This document shows, in pieces, positions 44,584 to 55,095 of a DNA stretch of 64,000 nucleotides; position 1 is the first letter of the stretch; each line of letters begins with the position of its first letter. The stretch comes from Nocardioides ferulae. GTDB taxonomy: Bacteria > Actinomycetota > Actinomycetes > Propionibacteriales > Nocardioidaceae. A model generated the notes under the pieces. It was not told the origin of the DNA and ran no database searches. It worked only from the letters and a program-made list of their open reading frames with translations. The translations under genes and the position numbers were made by a program. The DNA lies in assembly GCF_003660455.1 (NCBI RefSeq), contig NZ_QZVR01000016.1:1-64000 (forward strand), given 5' to 3'.

Positions 44584-46110
44584 TCAGACCTCGGCGGCGA
44601 CCAGGCCGCGGGCCCGGGCCCGGGCGGGGGCCCGCAGGTAGACGGCGTAGGTGACCAGCGCGCACACCACGTAGAAGGCGGTGAAGACCGTGAACGCGCC
44701 CTTGGTGGCCTCCATCGGGTTGTCCACCCACGGCGAGCTGAACGCGAGCGGGATCAGGAAGCCGCCGACGGCGCCCACCGCGCCGATCACGCCGATCGCC
44801 GCGGAGGCCTGCTTGGTCGCCAGCGCCAGCGCGGAGGCGCGCTCGGGGGTGCCCGGGGTGGTCTCCCGCTCCGCCTCGCCCCGCCAGATCGCGGGGATCA
44901 TCTTGTAGGTCGAGCCGTTGCCGACACCGGTGGCGGCGAACACGACCAGGAAGAACGCCAGGAACCACGGGAACCAGGACTGGTTGTCGGTCGCGATGGC
45001 CGGGTCCTGGGTGGGGTTCGGGGTCAGCTGGGTCAGCGTCCACAGCACCGCCAGCGTGCTGACGATCATCAGCCCGAACGCGGCGAGCGTGATCCGCGCG
45101 CCACCGAACCGGTCGGCCAGCCAGCCGCCGAACGGCCGGGTGGCGGAGCCGACCAGCGCGCCGAGGAACGCGTAGTAGGCGAAGTAGATCCCGGTGCCCA
45201 GCGGGGCCGGGTCGGGCACCCAGAAGTTCAGCTTGATCAGCAGCGGCATCGCCGCGGAGTAGCCGATGAACGAGCCGAACGTGCCGATGTAGAGGAACGA
45301 CATCAGCCAGGTCTGGCGGTGGCGCAGCACCTGCAGCTGCTCGCGGGGGCGGGAGACGGCGGTGCCGAGGTTGTCCATGAAGAGGTACGCCGCGAGGGTC
45401 GCCACGACCGCGAGCCCGGCGTAGACCCAGGCCGCGCGCTCCAGGTGGATGCCACCCTCGCTGGCCTTGACCATGCCGAAGATGCCGGCACCGCCGACGA
45501 TGACGGGCAGGAAGAGCTGGATCAGCGAGACGCCCAGGTTGCCGCCCGCGGCGTTGAGCCCGAGCGCGGCGCCCTTCTTGGCCGCGGGGTAGAAGAAGTT
45601 GATGTTGGCCATCGAGCTGGCGAAGTTGCCGCCGCCCAGCCCCGCGGTCGCCGCGATAAGGCAGAACACCCAGAACGGGGTGCCGGGGTGCTGCACGGCG
45701 TACGCGAAGCCCAGCGTCGGCACCAGCAGCAGGCCCGCGCTCACCATGGTCCAGTTGCGGCCGCCGAACTTCGGCACCGCGAACGTGTAGGGCAGCCGGA
45801 GCAGCGAGCCGACCAGGTTGGGCAGGGCGACCAGCAGAAAGAGCTGCTGGGGGCTGTAGTCGAAGCCGAGCGCCACCAGGAACGCCGAGCTCACGCTCCA
45901 GATCAGCCACACCGAGAAGCCGAGGTGCTCGGCGAAGATCGACCAGAGCAGGTTGCGGCGGGCGACGCGGCGGCCGGTCGCCTCCCAGAACTGCTCGTCC
46001 TCAGGCTCCCAGCGGTCGATCCAGCGGCCGGTACGCCGGGCGCGGACGGGGGCGGGAGGGCCGGCGGGGGACGTGGTGGCCGGCGTGCCGGGCTGGCTCG
46101 TGACGGTCAT
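44584..46110 (-). CDS. Nitrate/nitrite transporter, NarK/NasA MFS family
   Basis: 508 residues, 12 membrane helices. Nitrate signatures FASSMANINFFYPAAKKGAALG and GLGGGNFA, in the NarK1-type nitrate/nitrite family. It imports nitrate as the first gene of the operon. ATG at 46110. Confidence 0.92.
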   Translation of the reverse strand: MTVTSQPGTPATTSPAGPPAPVRARRTGRWIDRWEPEDEQFWEATGRRVARRNLLWSIFAEHLGFSVWLIWSVSSAFLVALGFDYSPQQLFLLVALPNLVGSLLRLPYTFAVPKFGGRNWTMVSAGLLLVPTLGFAYAVQHPGTPFWVFCLIAATAGLGGGNFASSMANINFFYPAAKKGAALGLNAAGGNLGVSLIQLFLPVIVGGAGIFGMVKASEGGIHLERAAWVYAGLAVVATLAAYLFMDNLGTAVSRPREQLQVLRHRQTWLMSFLYIGTFGSFIGYSAAMPLLIKLNFWVPDPAPLGTGIYFAYYAFLGALVGSATRPFGGWLADRFGGARITLAAFGLMIVSTLAVLWTLTQLTPNPTQDPAIATDNQSWFPWFLAFFLVVFAATGVGNGSTYKMIPAIWRGEAERETTPGTPERASALALATKQASAAIGVIGAVGAVGGFLIPLAFSSPWVDNPMEATKGAFTVFTAFYVVCALVTYAVYLRAPARARARGLVAAEV

Positions 46111-46164
46111 GGGTGCTCCTCGAGAGGGGACGACCCAGCCATCGTCGGCAGTCGACGTAACACC

Positions 46165-46235
46165 CCGGCGCGCGCCGGAGTCTCCGCGACGTCAACTTGT
46201 CCTCACAGCCTCACGGGGCTCACGGCCTCACGGCC
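46165..46235 (-). promoter_or_regulatory. Candidate regulatory region of the nitrate operon
   Basis: Upstream of the transporter is a 14-bp perfect palindrome CCGGCGCGCGCCGG (46165-46178) and, 24-55 bases further, four direct repeats of CTCAC at 46202, 46210, 46219 and 46228 (8-9 bp apart, one face of the helix on average). TTGACG on the minus strand just right of the palindrome could be a -35. I found no convincing GlnR box. Confidence 0.4.
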
Positions 46236-46258
46236 GGACGCCTCCCGCCGGAGCGTGA

Positions 46259-46702
46259 TCAGGCGGGAGCGACCGCGCCGCGCCACAGGGCGCGGGCGGC
46301 ACCGGCTGCGACGACGCCGCCGGCGAAGACCATCAGCAGGCCGGGCCCGGGGAGCCAGCCGCTGAAGCCGACCAGTCCGGCCACGTGCAGCACCTGCCAG
46401 ACCGGCAGCACCAGCGCCGGCGCCGCCATCAGCCCGGCCTGCACCGCGGCCGCCCGACGGGAGGGGATCAGCGCCCCGGCCAGGCCGAGCATCGCGAAGT
46501 AGAAGGTCCACAGCCCGCCGCCGCGCACCCCGGACAGCGAGCCCAGGGAGGTGTAGATCCACGGCAGGAACGAGCCGAGCACGACCATCCCGACCGCGAG
46601 CGCGAGCCGGCGCCGCGCGGGGTCCGGTGCCCGTCGGGTGCGGACGCGCCCGTTCCGGGAGGTCGGCACGGAGGTCGCTGCGAGGTCACCTGAGGCTGCC
46701 AT
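46259..46702 (-). CDS. Hypothetical membrane protein
   Basis: 147 residues. A basic N-terminal tail of ~28 residues is followed by four hydrophobic helices (ALAVGMVVLGSFLPWIYTS; WTFYFAMLGLAGALIP; VQAGLMAAPALVLPVWQVLHV; LLMVFAGGVVAAGAARAL). I do not recognise it. It is transcribed leftwards toward the nitrate operon but has a 149-nt gap to it; a Crp-like palindrome lies 18 bp upstream of its ATG. Confidence 0.65.
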   Translation of the reverse strand: MAASGDLAATSVPTSRNGRVRTRRAPDPARRRLALAVGMVVLGSFLPWIYTSLGSLSGVRGGGLWTFYFAMLGLAGALIPSRRAAAVQAGLMAAPALVLPVWQVLHVAGLVGFSGWLPGPGLLMVFAGGVVAAGAARALWRGAVAPA

Positions 46703-46719
46703 GCGGCGACTCTACGAAC

Positions 46720-46735
46720 CGTGACCGCGGTCACG
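46720..46735. promoter_or_regulatory. Crp-like palindrome upstream of membrane protein gene
   Basis: CGTGACCGCGGTCACG is a perfect 16-bp palindrome with the GTGA-N6-TCAC core of actinobacterial Crp/GlxR sites. It lies 18 bp before the ATG of the minus-strand gene, so binding would block it or its promoter. Confidence 0.5.
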
Positions 46736-46758
46736 CCATGCCCACGACCCGCGAGATG

Positions 46759-46870
46759 ACCGTTCGCAGCGGGCCGGACACGACGAACGGTCGGTCCGGC
46801 GCGACCAACGGTCACGTCGAGGCGTCTATGGCCCCTGCGAGCGCCCGCCGGGCCGCGCGGCGACCGTTCG
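46759..46870. repeat. GACCGTTCG / CGAACGGTC inverted and direct repeats
   Basis: GACCGTTCG occurs at 46759-46767 and 46862-46870, its complement CGAACGGTC at 46784-46792, and a one-mismatch relative GACCAACGGTC at 46803-46813. Four copies of a 9-mer in a 112-bp non-coding space are not expected by chance and may be binding sites of an unknown regulator. This intergenic region (46703-47039) holds no gene that I can see. Confidence 0.55.
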
Positions 46871-46899
46871 CCGCGTGATCCACGCCACTGACCGCAGCA

Positions 46900-46915
46900 G
46901 GTGACCTGAGTCACA
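46900..46915 (+). promoter_or_regulatory. Crp/GlxR-like site upstream of the acetate-symporter operon
   Basis: GGTGACCTGAGTCACA has the GTGA-N6-TCAC core and one mismatch to TGTGA-N6-TCACA. It lies about 130 bp before the DUF485 gene start, with a good distance for activation. Acetate genes are a known GlxR/Crp target in Corynebacterium and mycobacteria. Confidence 0.55.
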
Positions 46916-47039
46916 TCTCGGCCTTGACCGGCGACACGGCGGGTTGCTTGCCTCACCCGAGCCGATTCCGGGTGTCGGTGCCCCAGCTCCATCCGCTCAT
47001 CCATCCGCACATCCACCCGCCCCTGGAGGAGAGAACCCC

Positions 47040-47324
47040 ATGGACGAAGCAGCGCGCCAGTCGTACTGGCGCTCCAACCTACGGTTGATGGCCGTCTTGC
47101 TCACGGTCTGGGCGCTGGTGTCCTTCGGCGCCGGGATCATCTTCGTCGAGCCGCTCAACGAGATCGAGATCGCCGGCTTCCCGCTCGGGTTCTGGTTCGC
47201 CCAGCAGGGCTCGATCATCACCTTCGTCGTGCTCATCGCCATCTACGTGTGGCGCATGGACAAGCTCGACCAGAAGCACGGGATCGACATCGACGGCTAC
47301 GGCGAGGAGGTGCACCACTCGTGA
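47040..47324 (+). CDS. DUF485 membrane protein, ActP accessory subunit
   Basis: 94 residues with two membrane helices (MAVLLTVWALVSFGAGIIFV and IITFVVLIAIYVW) and short charged tails (YWRSNLRL; RMDKLDQKHGI). It is the YjcH-type partner of acetate permease. Good ribosome site (GGAGGAGAG) before the ATG. Its stop overlaps actP by 4 nt (GTGA). Confidence 0.9.
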   Translation: MDEAARQSYWRSNLRLMAVLLTVWALVSFGAGIIFVEPLNEIEIAGFPLGFWFAQQGSIITFVVLIAIYVWRMDKLDQKHGIDIDGYGEEVHHS

Positions 47325-49012
47325 CCGACATCCAGACCTGGACGCTCGTCTTCGTCCTCATCACGTTCGGCATCTACATCTACATCGCCTACGCGAGCCG
47401 GGTGAGCAGCACCTCCGGCTTCTACGTCGCCGGCGGCGGCATCCCGGCCCCGGCCAACGGCGCCGCGATCGCGGCGGACTGGATGAGCGCGGCGTCGTTC
47501 ATCTCGATGGCCGGCATCATCGCCCTCGCGGGCAACGGCTACGCCGGGTCGGTCTACCTGATGGGCTGGACCGGCGGCTACGTGCTGCTGGCGCTGCTGC
47601 TCGCGCCGTACCTGCGCAAGTTCGGCAAGTACACGATCCCCGACTTCGTGGGTGACCGGTACTCCGAGAGCGCCCGCCTGGTCGCGGTGGTCTGCGCGAT
47701 CGTCGTGTCGTTCGTCTACGTCGCGGGCCAGATGGCCGGCGTCGGCCTGGTCTTCCAGCGGTTCCTGGGCGTCGGCACCACCACCGGCGTCGTCATCGGC
47801 ATGGCGATCGTCTTCTTCTACGCCGTGCTCGGCGGCATGAAGGGCATCACCTGGACCCAGGTCGCCCAGTACAGCGTCCTGATCGTGGCCTACCTGATCC
47901 CCGCGGTGGCGATCTCCGCCGAGCTCAGCGACATCCCGGTCCCGCAGATCGGCTTCGGCCAGATCCTCGGCGAGCTCGACGGTCTGCAGCAGGACCTCGG
48001 CATCGCGGCGTACACCGAGGCGTTCACCCAGACCTCGATGACGAACATGGTGCTGATCACCGCGGCGCTGATGTTCGGCACCGCGGGCCTGCCGCACGTG
48101 ATCGTGCGCTTCTACACCGCCAAGAGCGTGCGCGCGGCGCGCTACTCCGCGCTCTGGGCGCTGTTCTTCATCTCGCTGCTCTACACCACCGCCCCCTCGA
48201 TCGCGGCGTTCAGCAAGCTGCAGGTCATCAAGGACCTCGACGGGACGGCGCTGGCCGACGTGCCGGGCTGGTTCAACACCTGGGCCGACGTCGGGCTGAT
48301 CACCGGCGCCGACGGCGGCGCCGTCGCCGACGCCAACAACAACGGGGTGATCGACTACACCACCGAGGTCGTCATCAACAACGACATCATGGTGCTGGCC
48401 GCACCCGAGATCGGCGGCCTCCCGGCCCCGATCGTGGGCCTGGTCGCCGCGGGGGCCCTCGCCGCCGCGCTGTCCACCGCCTCCGGGCTGCTGCTGGTGA
48501 TCTCCTCCTCGGTCGCCAACGACGTCTACTACAAGAAGATCAACCCCGCCGCCACCGAGGCGAAGCAGCTGATGGTCGGCCGCATCGCGATGGCCGGCGC
48601 GATCCTGGTCGCCGGCTACCTCGGCATCAACCCTCCCGGATTCGTGGCCCAGGTGGTCGCCTTGGCCTTCGGGCTGGCGTGTGCGAGCTTCTTCCCGATC
48701 CTGGTGCTCGGCATCTTCTGGAAGAAGTGCACCGCCGCAGGCGCCACGGCCGGCATGGTCGTCGGGCTCTCGGTGACGATGGCCTACATGATCTGGACCG
48801 TCGACATCTGGGGCAACAGCGACGGCCTCTGGAGCATCCCGGAGACCGGGTTCGGCACCATCGGCATGCTGATCAACTTCGCGGTGACGATCATCGTCTC
48901 CCAGTTCACCAAGAAGCCCAGCCCGGTGATGCAGGAGCTGGTCGAGGAGATCCGCTACCCCGGCCGCACCGACCTGGTGGCCAAGCACGCGGCAGGCGAG
49001 GAGATCGCCTGA
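47321..49012 (+). CDS. actP: Cation/acetate symporter
   Basis: 563 residues, 13 helices of the solute:sodium symporter family: GGIPAPANGAAIAADWMSAAS, GYAGSVYLMGWTGGYVLLALLLAPYLRKFG, GLPHVIVRFYTAK. An external loop between helices carries DANNNGVIDYTTE, which resembles an EF-hand (Asp, Asn, Asn, Gly, Ile, with the Glu one place late), at 48329-48367. It imports acetate with Na+ or H+, feeding acs 148 bp downstream. Confidence 0.92.
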   Translation: MTDIQTWTLVFVLITFGIYIYIAYASRVSSTSGFYVAGGGIPAPANGAAIAADWMSAASFISMAGIIALAGNGYAGSVYLMGWTGGYVLLALLLAPYLRKFGKYTIPDFVGDRYSESARLVAVVCAIVVSFVYVAGQMAGVGLVFQRFLGVGTTTGVVIGMAIVFFYAVLGGMKGITWTQVAQYSVLIVAYLIPAVAISAELSDIPVPQIGFGQILGELDGLQQDLGIAAYTEAFTQTSMTNMVLITAALMFGTAGLPHVIVRFYTAKSVRAARYSALWALFFISLLYTTAPSIAAFSKLQVIKDLDGTALADVPGWFNTWADVGLITGADGGAVADANNNGVIDYTTEVVINNDIMVLAAPEIGGLPAPIVGLVAAGALAAALSTASGLLLVISSSVANDVYYKKINPAATEAKQLMVGRIAMAGAILVAGYLGINPPGFVAQVVALAFGLACASFFPILVLGIFWKKCTAAGATAGMVVGLSVTMAYMIWTVDIWGNSDGLWSIPETGFGTIGMLINFAVTIIVSQFTKKPSPVMQELVEEIRYPGRTDLVAKHAAGEEIA

Positions 49013-49028
49013 CCCACAGTCCCTGGGG

Positions 49029-49053
49029 CCCTGTGGTGACCTGCCCCACAGGG
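49029..49053 (+). terminator. Hairpin after actP
   Basis: An 8-bp stem CCCTGTGG / CCACAGGG with a 9-nt loop lies 17 bases past the actP stop. It is the likely transcript end or a read-through brake before acs. Confidence 0.5.
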
Positions 49054-49106
49054 TCCTAGGCTGGCCGCGAGGCGGCATTCCACACCACGCCGGGCTTCCG
49101 GCCCGC

Positions 49107-49138
49107 CCGCCGCGGCACCCTCCGGGGTGTCGCGGCGG
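49107..49138 (+). promoter_or_regulatory. Strong hairpin in the acs leader
   Basis: A 14-bp stem with one G-T pair (CCGCCGCGGCACCC / GGGTGTCGCGGCGG) and a TCCG loop, 21 bases before the acs start codon and followed by GGTTCC. It may be an attenuator or an mRNA stabiliser, and could also act as a terminator of read-through from actP. Confidence 0.5.
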
Positions 49139-49159
49139 TTCCAGATACGAGGAGTGATC

Positions 49160-51163
<2,004 letters not shown>

Positions 51164-51191
51164 CCCGCCCCCTCTCCCAGCGGTTCACCTG

Positions 51192-51237
51192 ACGCCGAGT
51201 CGGCGCTTCTGCAGACGCAGGGGCGCCGACTCGGCGT
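51192..51237. terminator. Bidirectional terminator between acs and nhaA
   Basis: A perfect 15-bp inverted repeat ACGCCGAGTCGGCGC / GCGCCGACTCGGCGT with a 16-nt loop, followed on the plus strand by TTTG. It separates the convergent acs and nhaA genes. Confidence 0.8.
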
Positions 51238-51246
51238 TTGGGCGTC

Positions 51247-52608
51247 CTACTGGCGGTTCGGGTCGGTGGGGAAGCTGTCGAACAGGTCCGGCACGCTGTC
51301 GTGGTCGGTGTCGACGCTCTCCCGCTCGGCCAGGTCGCGGTAGTAGCGGTTGCGCGGCACGAGCACGAGGCTCGCCAGGCCGGCCGCGATCACCGAGGCG
51401 GCCAGGATCGCGATCTTCGCGTGGTCGTAGTGCGCCGACTCGGTGCCGAAGCTGAGCTCGGAGATCAGCAGCGAGACCGTGAAGCCGATGCCGGCGAGCA
51501 GGGTCATGCCGAGCAGGTCGCGCCAGGTGATGTCAGGGTCGAGGTTGGCGTGGCGGGTGCGGGTGATCAGCCAGGTCGAGGCCATGATGCCGATCGGCTT
51601 GCCGAGCACCAGGCCCAGCACCACGCCCCAGACGACCGAGTCCTCGACCAGGGCACCGAACCCGCCGCCCTCGCTGAGCGAGACCCCGGCGGAGAAGAAC
51701 GCGAAGACCGGCACGCAGAACCCGGCCGAGATCGGGCGCACCCGGTGCTCGAGCACCTCGGCCAGGCCGGGTCCGGAGTCGACCGGGTGCTGCTTGCGCA
51801 GCACCGGGACCGTGAAGCCGAGCACCACGCCGGCGATGGTCGCGTGCACCCCCGACTCGAGGAACAGCGCCCACGCGACGGCCGCGAGCGGGAGCAGCAG
51901 CACGTAGGCGACCCAGCGCCGGGTGCCGACGAACGCGGACGCCTTCTGCACCACGAGCGCGAACGCCGCGATCGGCACGACGGACAACAGCAGCATCTCG
52001 GGCTTGAGCTCGCTGGTGTAGAAGATCGCGATGATCGCGATCGCGATCAGGTCGTCGACGACCGCCAGCGTGAGCAGGAACAGCCGCAGCGGCGAGGGCA
52101 GCCGGGAGCCGATCACCGCGAGCACCGCCACCGCGAACGCGATGTCCGTGGCCGCCGGGATGGCCCAGCCCCGCAACGTCTCGCCGCCGGCGGCCAGGTT
52201 GATCACCGTGTAGATGAGCGCGGGCACCATGACCCCGCCGAACGCCGCGGCCACCGGCACGATCGCCCGGTCGAAGCTGCGCAGGTCGCCCGCGACGAAC
52301 TCCTTCTTCAGCTCCAGGCCGACCAGGAAGAAGAAGACCGCGAGAAGCCCGTCGGCGGCCCAGTGACCGAGGCTCAGGTCGAGGTGCAGACCCAGCACGT
52401 CGCCGCCGACGTGCCAGTCGCGCAGCTCGAAGTAGCTGTCGCCGAAGGGCAGGTTGGCCCACAGCAGCGCAACCACGGCGCCGGCGATGAGCAGCGCCCC
52501 GCCGATGGTCTCGGTGCGGAGGATGTCGGCGACGCGCTGGTACTCGCCCCAGCTGGGGCGAGACAGCACCCGACGGGAGCCGTTCGATTGGGGGGGCGTG
52601 GAAGTCAC
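51247..52608 (-). CDS. nhaA: Na+/H+ antiporter NhaA
   Basis: 453 residues, 12 helices. NhaA residues: the Asp pair of the ion site in [42 protein letters not shown] and [16 protein letters not shown]. Start GTG at 52608 after GAGAGG; an ATG 10 codons upstream is also possible. The C-terminus (cytoplasmic) ends in [20 protein letters not shown], with the spaced Asp residues of a thrombospondin-type/EF-like calcium loop, which is not usual for NhaA. Confidence 0.93.
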   Translation of the reverse strand: MTSTPPQSNGSRRVLSRPSWGEYQRVADILRTETIGGALLIAGAVVALLWANLPFGDSYFELRDWHVGGDVLGLHLDLSLGHWAADGLLAVFFFLVGLELKKEFVAGDLRSFDRAIVPVAAAFGGVMVPALIYTVINLAAGGETLRGWAIPAATDIAFAVAVLAVIGSRLPSPLRLFLLTLAVVDDLIAIAIIAIFYTSELKPEMLLLSVVPIAAFALVVQKASAFVGTRRWVAYVLLLPLAAVAWALFLESGVHATIAGVVLGFTVPVLRKQHPVDSGPGLAEVLEHRVRPISAGFCVPVFAFFSAGVSLSEGGGFGALVEDSVVWGVVLGLVLGKPIGIMASTWLITRTRHANLDPDITWRDLLGMTLLAGIGFTVSLLISELSFGTESAHYDHAKIAILAASVIAAGLASLVLVPRNRYYRDLAERESVDTDHDSVPDLFDSFPTDPNRQ

Positions 52609-52775
52609 GGCGGGTGGGAACCTCTCGGTGGGCAGCATCGACGACGTGCCGACCAGACTTCCCGGCTCACCGGGTCCGATGGTAGCGGGCGCCGGGCCCG
52701 ACACGGTTCTGTAGGGTCAGCACCGCAGCACCACCCGCACTCGAAGCCGCACTCGAACCAGCACCGAGGAGCCTC

Positions 52776-53177
52776 ATGGCCACCGAACCGGTCAAGGACA
52801 CCGATCCCACCATCGGACGTCTCGTCGCCGACGCGAGCCGCGACATCTCCACGCTGGTGTCGAAGGAGATCGAGCTCGCCAAGTCAGAGCTCAAGGTGAG
52901 CTTCAAGGCCGGCGGCACCGGCATCGGCCTGTTCGCCGCCGCCGGGTTCGTCGCAGTGCTGGCGATCATCATGCTGTCGGTCTCGCTGGCCTACTTCATC
53001 CACTGGAACGGCTCGGGTCTCTCGCTCCACTGGGCGTTCCTGATCGTCTTCGCCCTCTACCTGCTGATCACCGCGCTGCTGGGCTACCTCGGGGTGAAGA
53101 AGGTCAAGCAGGTACGCGCCCCCGAGGCCGCGATCCGGCAGGGCAAGGAGATCCCCTCGGCGCTGAAGGGTCACTAA
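52776..53177 (+). CDS. Phage-holin-family (Phage_holin_3_6) membrane protein
   Basis: 133 residues with a soluble helical N-terminus (DPTIGRLVADASRDISTLVSKEIELAKSELK) and two membrane helices. It belongs to a chromosomal actinobacterial family related to phage holins, not to a phage. It is conserved beside marP. ATG with GAGGAG in front. Its stop overlaps that of marP on the other strand. Confidence 0.88.
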   Translation: MATEPVKDTDPTIGRLVADASRDISTLVSKEIELAKSELKVSFKAGGTGIGLFAAAGFVAVLAIIMLSVSLAYFIHWNGSGLSLHWAFLIVFALYLLITALLGYLGVKKVKQVRAPEAAIRQGKEIPSALKGH

Positions 53178-54349
53178 CCCGCGCACCCTCCGGTCGACAC
53201 CTCGGCGTCGCTGAGCCGGCCGGTCTCGGCGCTCTGCGCCACCTGCTCGGCGGTGAGCGCGTAGCCGGTCTCGGAGTCGGTCACCGACGCCGCGAAGACC
53301 ACGCCGACCACGTCACCGTCGGCGGAGACCACCGGGCCACCGGAGTTGCCCGGCCGCACCACCCCGCGCAGCGAGAACACCTCGCGCACGATGGTGTCCT
53401 CGCCGTAGATGTTGGGCGAGCGCAGCCGTTGCTCGGCGCGGACCCGCCCCGCGACCGCGGAGAACGGGCCGTCCTCGGGATAGCCCAGCACCGCGACCGG
53501 GTCACCGGCCTCGGCGGTCTGGTCGAACGGCAGGAACGGCGCGTCGCCCGCCTCGAGCTTGAGCACCGCCACGTCGAGGTCCTCGTCGTAGAGCACCACC
53601 TGCGCGGCCACCAGGCTGCCGTCGATCTCGACCTGGGGGTCGCTCACCCCGGCCACCACGTGGGCGTTGGTCATCAACGTGTCGTCGGCGTAGAGGAAGC
53701 CGCTGCCCTCGATGCCCCGGCCGCAGCTGTTGGTGCCGCGGATCTTCAGCACGCTCTCCTGCGCCGCCGCGACGTCGGGGTCGCGCAGCATCTTCTCGTC
53801 GCCGGGACGCACCTCGACGATCCGCTCGGGCGCGAACGGCTCGAGGTAGCGGGGGAAGAAGCTCGCGCCGACCACGTTGTTGAACGCCTGCAGCACCCCA
53901 CCGGCCTCCGCGGGCAGCACGTCGTCGACCCGCTCGAGCACCTTCGACCCGCGCACCAGCGGGGTCACGCCGTCGATGCGCGACCCGGAGATCGCCACGC
54001 CGAGCGCCCACGCGACCAGCAGCACGGCGGCGGCGCTCAGGGCCGCACCGCCGACGGCGTCGAGCGCCCGGGCGGGATGCCAGGTGATCCGGTCGCGGAT
54101 GCGGGCGCCGGTGTACTGGAGGACCGCCTGGCCGAGCGAGGCCGAGAGGATCACGATGAACAGCGCCCCGAGCGAGACCAGCAGCGACGGGGCGGCGTCG
54201 CCGAGCGCCAGCGGCGCCAGCCACACCCCGAAGAGCCCACCGAGCAGCAGCCCGGCGGTCGCGAAGGCGCCCGTGACGAAGCCCTGCCAGTAGCCGGAGA
54301 GGGCATACGCGGAGACCAGCACGAGCAGCAGCCAGTCGAGAAGGTTCAC
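53174..54349 (-). CDS. marP: MarP-family membrane serine protease
   Basis: 391 residues. Four membrane helices (~1-130) of a CvpA-like domain, then a trypsin-like protease: His in MTNAHVVAG, Asp in DLDVAVLKLE, Ser in RPGNSGGPVVS. Cys in NSCGRG and STGGCAG at the end can form the disulfide known from mycobacterial MarP (Rv3671c), which protects cells from acid. Start GTG; the stop is TAG. It overlaps the nudix gene by GTGA. Confidence 0.93.
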   Translation of the reverse strand: MNLLDWLLLVLVSAYALSGYWQGFVTGAFATAGLLLGGLFGVWLAPLALGDAAPSLLVSLGALFIVILSASLGQAVLQYTGARIRDRITWHPARALDAVGGAALSAAAVLLVAWALGVAISGSRIDGVTPLVRGSKVLERVDDVLPAEAGGVLQAFNNVVGASFFPRYLEPFAPERIVEVRPGDEKMLRDPDVAAAQESVLKIRGTNSCGRGIEGSGFLYADDTLMTNAHVVAGVSDPQVEIDGSLVAAQVVLYDEDLDVAVLKLEAGDAPFLPFDQTAEAGDPVAVLGYPEDGPFSAVAGRVRAEQRLRSPNIYGEDTIVREVFSLRGVVRPGNSGGPVVSADGDVVGVVFAASVTDSETGYALTAEQVAQSAETGRLSDAEVSTGGCAG

Positions 54350-55095
54350 GAAGGTCCCCCCTGGCGGCCCTCGGGCTCCTCGATGTCGAGCATGCCGGAG
54401 CGTGCGGCCCGCTGCGCCGGGGAGTCGCCGGCGAGCATGTACTCCGGCAGGTCGCGCACCCGGGTGTCGTCCCAGGGGCGGGTCCAGCCGAGGAAGTCGA
54501 AGAGCCGGGCGATGATGCCGCCGGTGAAGCCCCACAGGATGACGTCGTTCTCGGGCCCGATCAGGAAGCCAGGGCTGCGGTAGCCGCGGGGATGCCGCAC
54601 GGTGACCCGGTGCTCCGGGTCGAGCAGCTCCTCGATCGGCGCGTGGTGGATCGCGTGCACCTCGGCTCGGCTGACCACGTCGACCCGGCCCGGCTCGCGC
54701 CACCAGCCGAGCACCGGGGTGACCGCGAAGTTGCTCGGTGGCAGCCACAGCTCGGGCAGCTCTCCGAACACCTCGACCGAGGACGGCACCACGCCGACCT
54801 CCTCCTCGGCCTCGCGCAGCGCCGCCTCGACCACTCCCTCGCCCGGGTCGAGCGCACCGCCGGGGAACGACACCTGGCCGGGGTGGGAGCGCATGTCGTG
54901 GGCCCGCTCGGTGAGCAGCAGCTCGCCGCCGCGCTCACCCTCGCCGAACAGCATCAGCACCGCACCGCGGCGCACGTCGGCGCCCTCGGGCGGCACGAAC
55001 CGGGTCAGGTGCTCGGCCTCGATCCGGTCGACGGCCTCGGCCACCGGCTGCAGCCAGTCGGGCAGACCGGGGTGCCCTCCGGTGGAGCCGGTCAC
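54346..55095 (-). CDS. NUDIX hydrolase, CoA pyrophosphatase-like
   Basis: 249 residues. Nudix box GGALDPGEGVVEAALREAEEEVG and the preceding CoA-diphosphatase pattern LLLTERAHDMRSHPGQVSFPG mark it as a NudL/CoA pyrophosphatase-type enzyme (orthologue position Rv3672c). It cleaves CoA or related nucleotides. Translationally coupled to tlpA and marP by GTGA overlaps. Confidence 0.9.
   Translation of the reverse strand: MTGSTGGHPGLPDWLQPVAEAVDRIEAEHLTRFVPPEGADVRRGAVLMLFGEGERGGELLLTERAHDMRSHPGQVSFPGGALDPGEGVVEAALREAEEEVGVVPSSVEVFGELPELWLPPSNFAVTPVLGWWREPGRVDVVSRAEVHAIHHAPIEELLDPEHRVTVRHPRGYRSPGFLIGPENDVILWGFTGGIIARLFDFLGWTRPWDDTRVRDLPEYMLAGDSPAQRAARSGMLDIEEPEGRQGGPS

Noticed and set aside
46111..46260. 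GlnR box before the nitrate transporter
   Set aside because: Single GTTAC/GTNAC half-sites exist, but no pair has the right spacing.
52776..53177. Prophage, because of the holin-family gene
   Set aside because: No endolysin, integrase or other phage gene is near it; the family is chromosomal and conserved beside marP.
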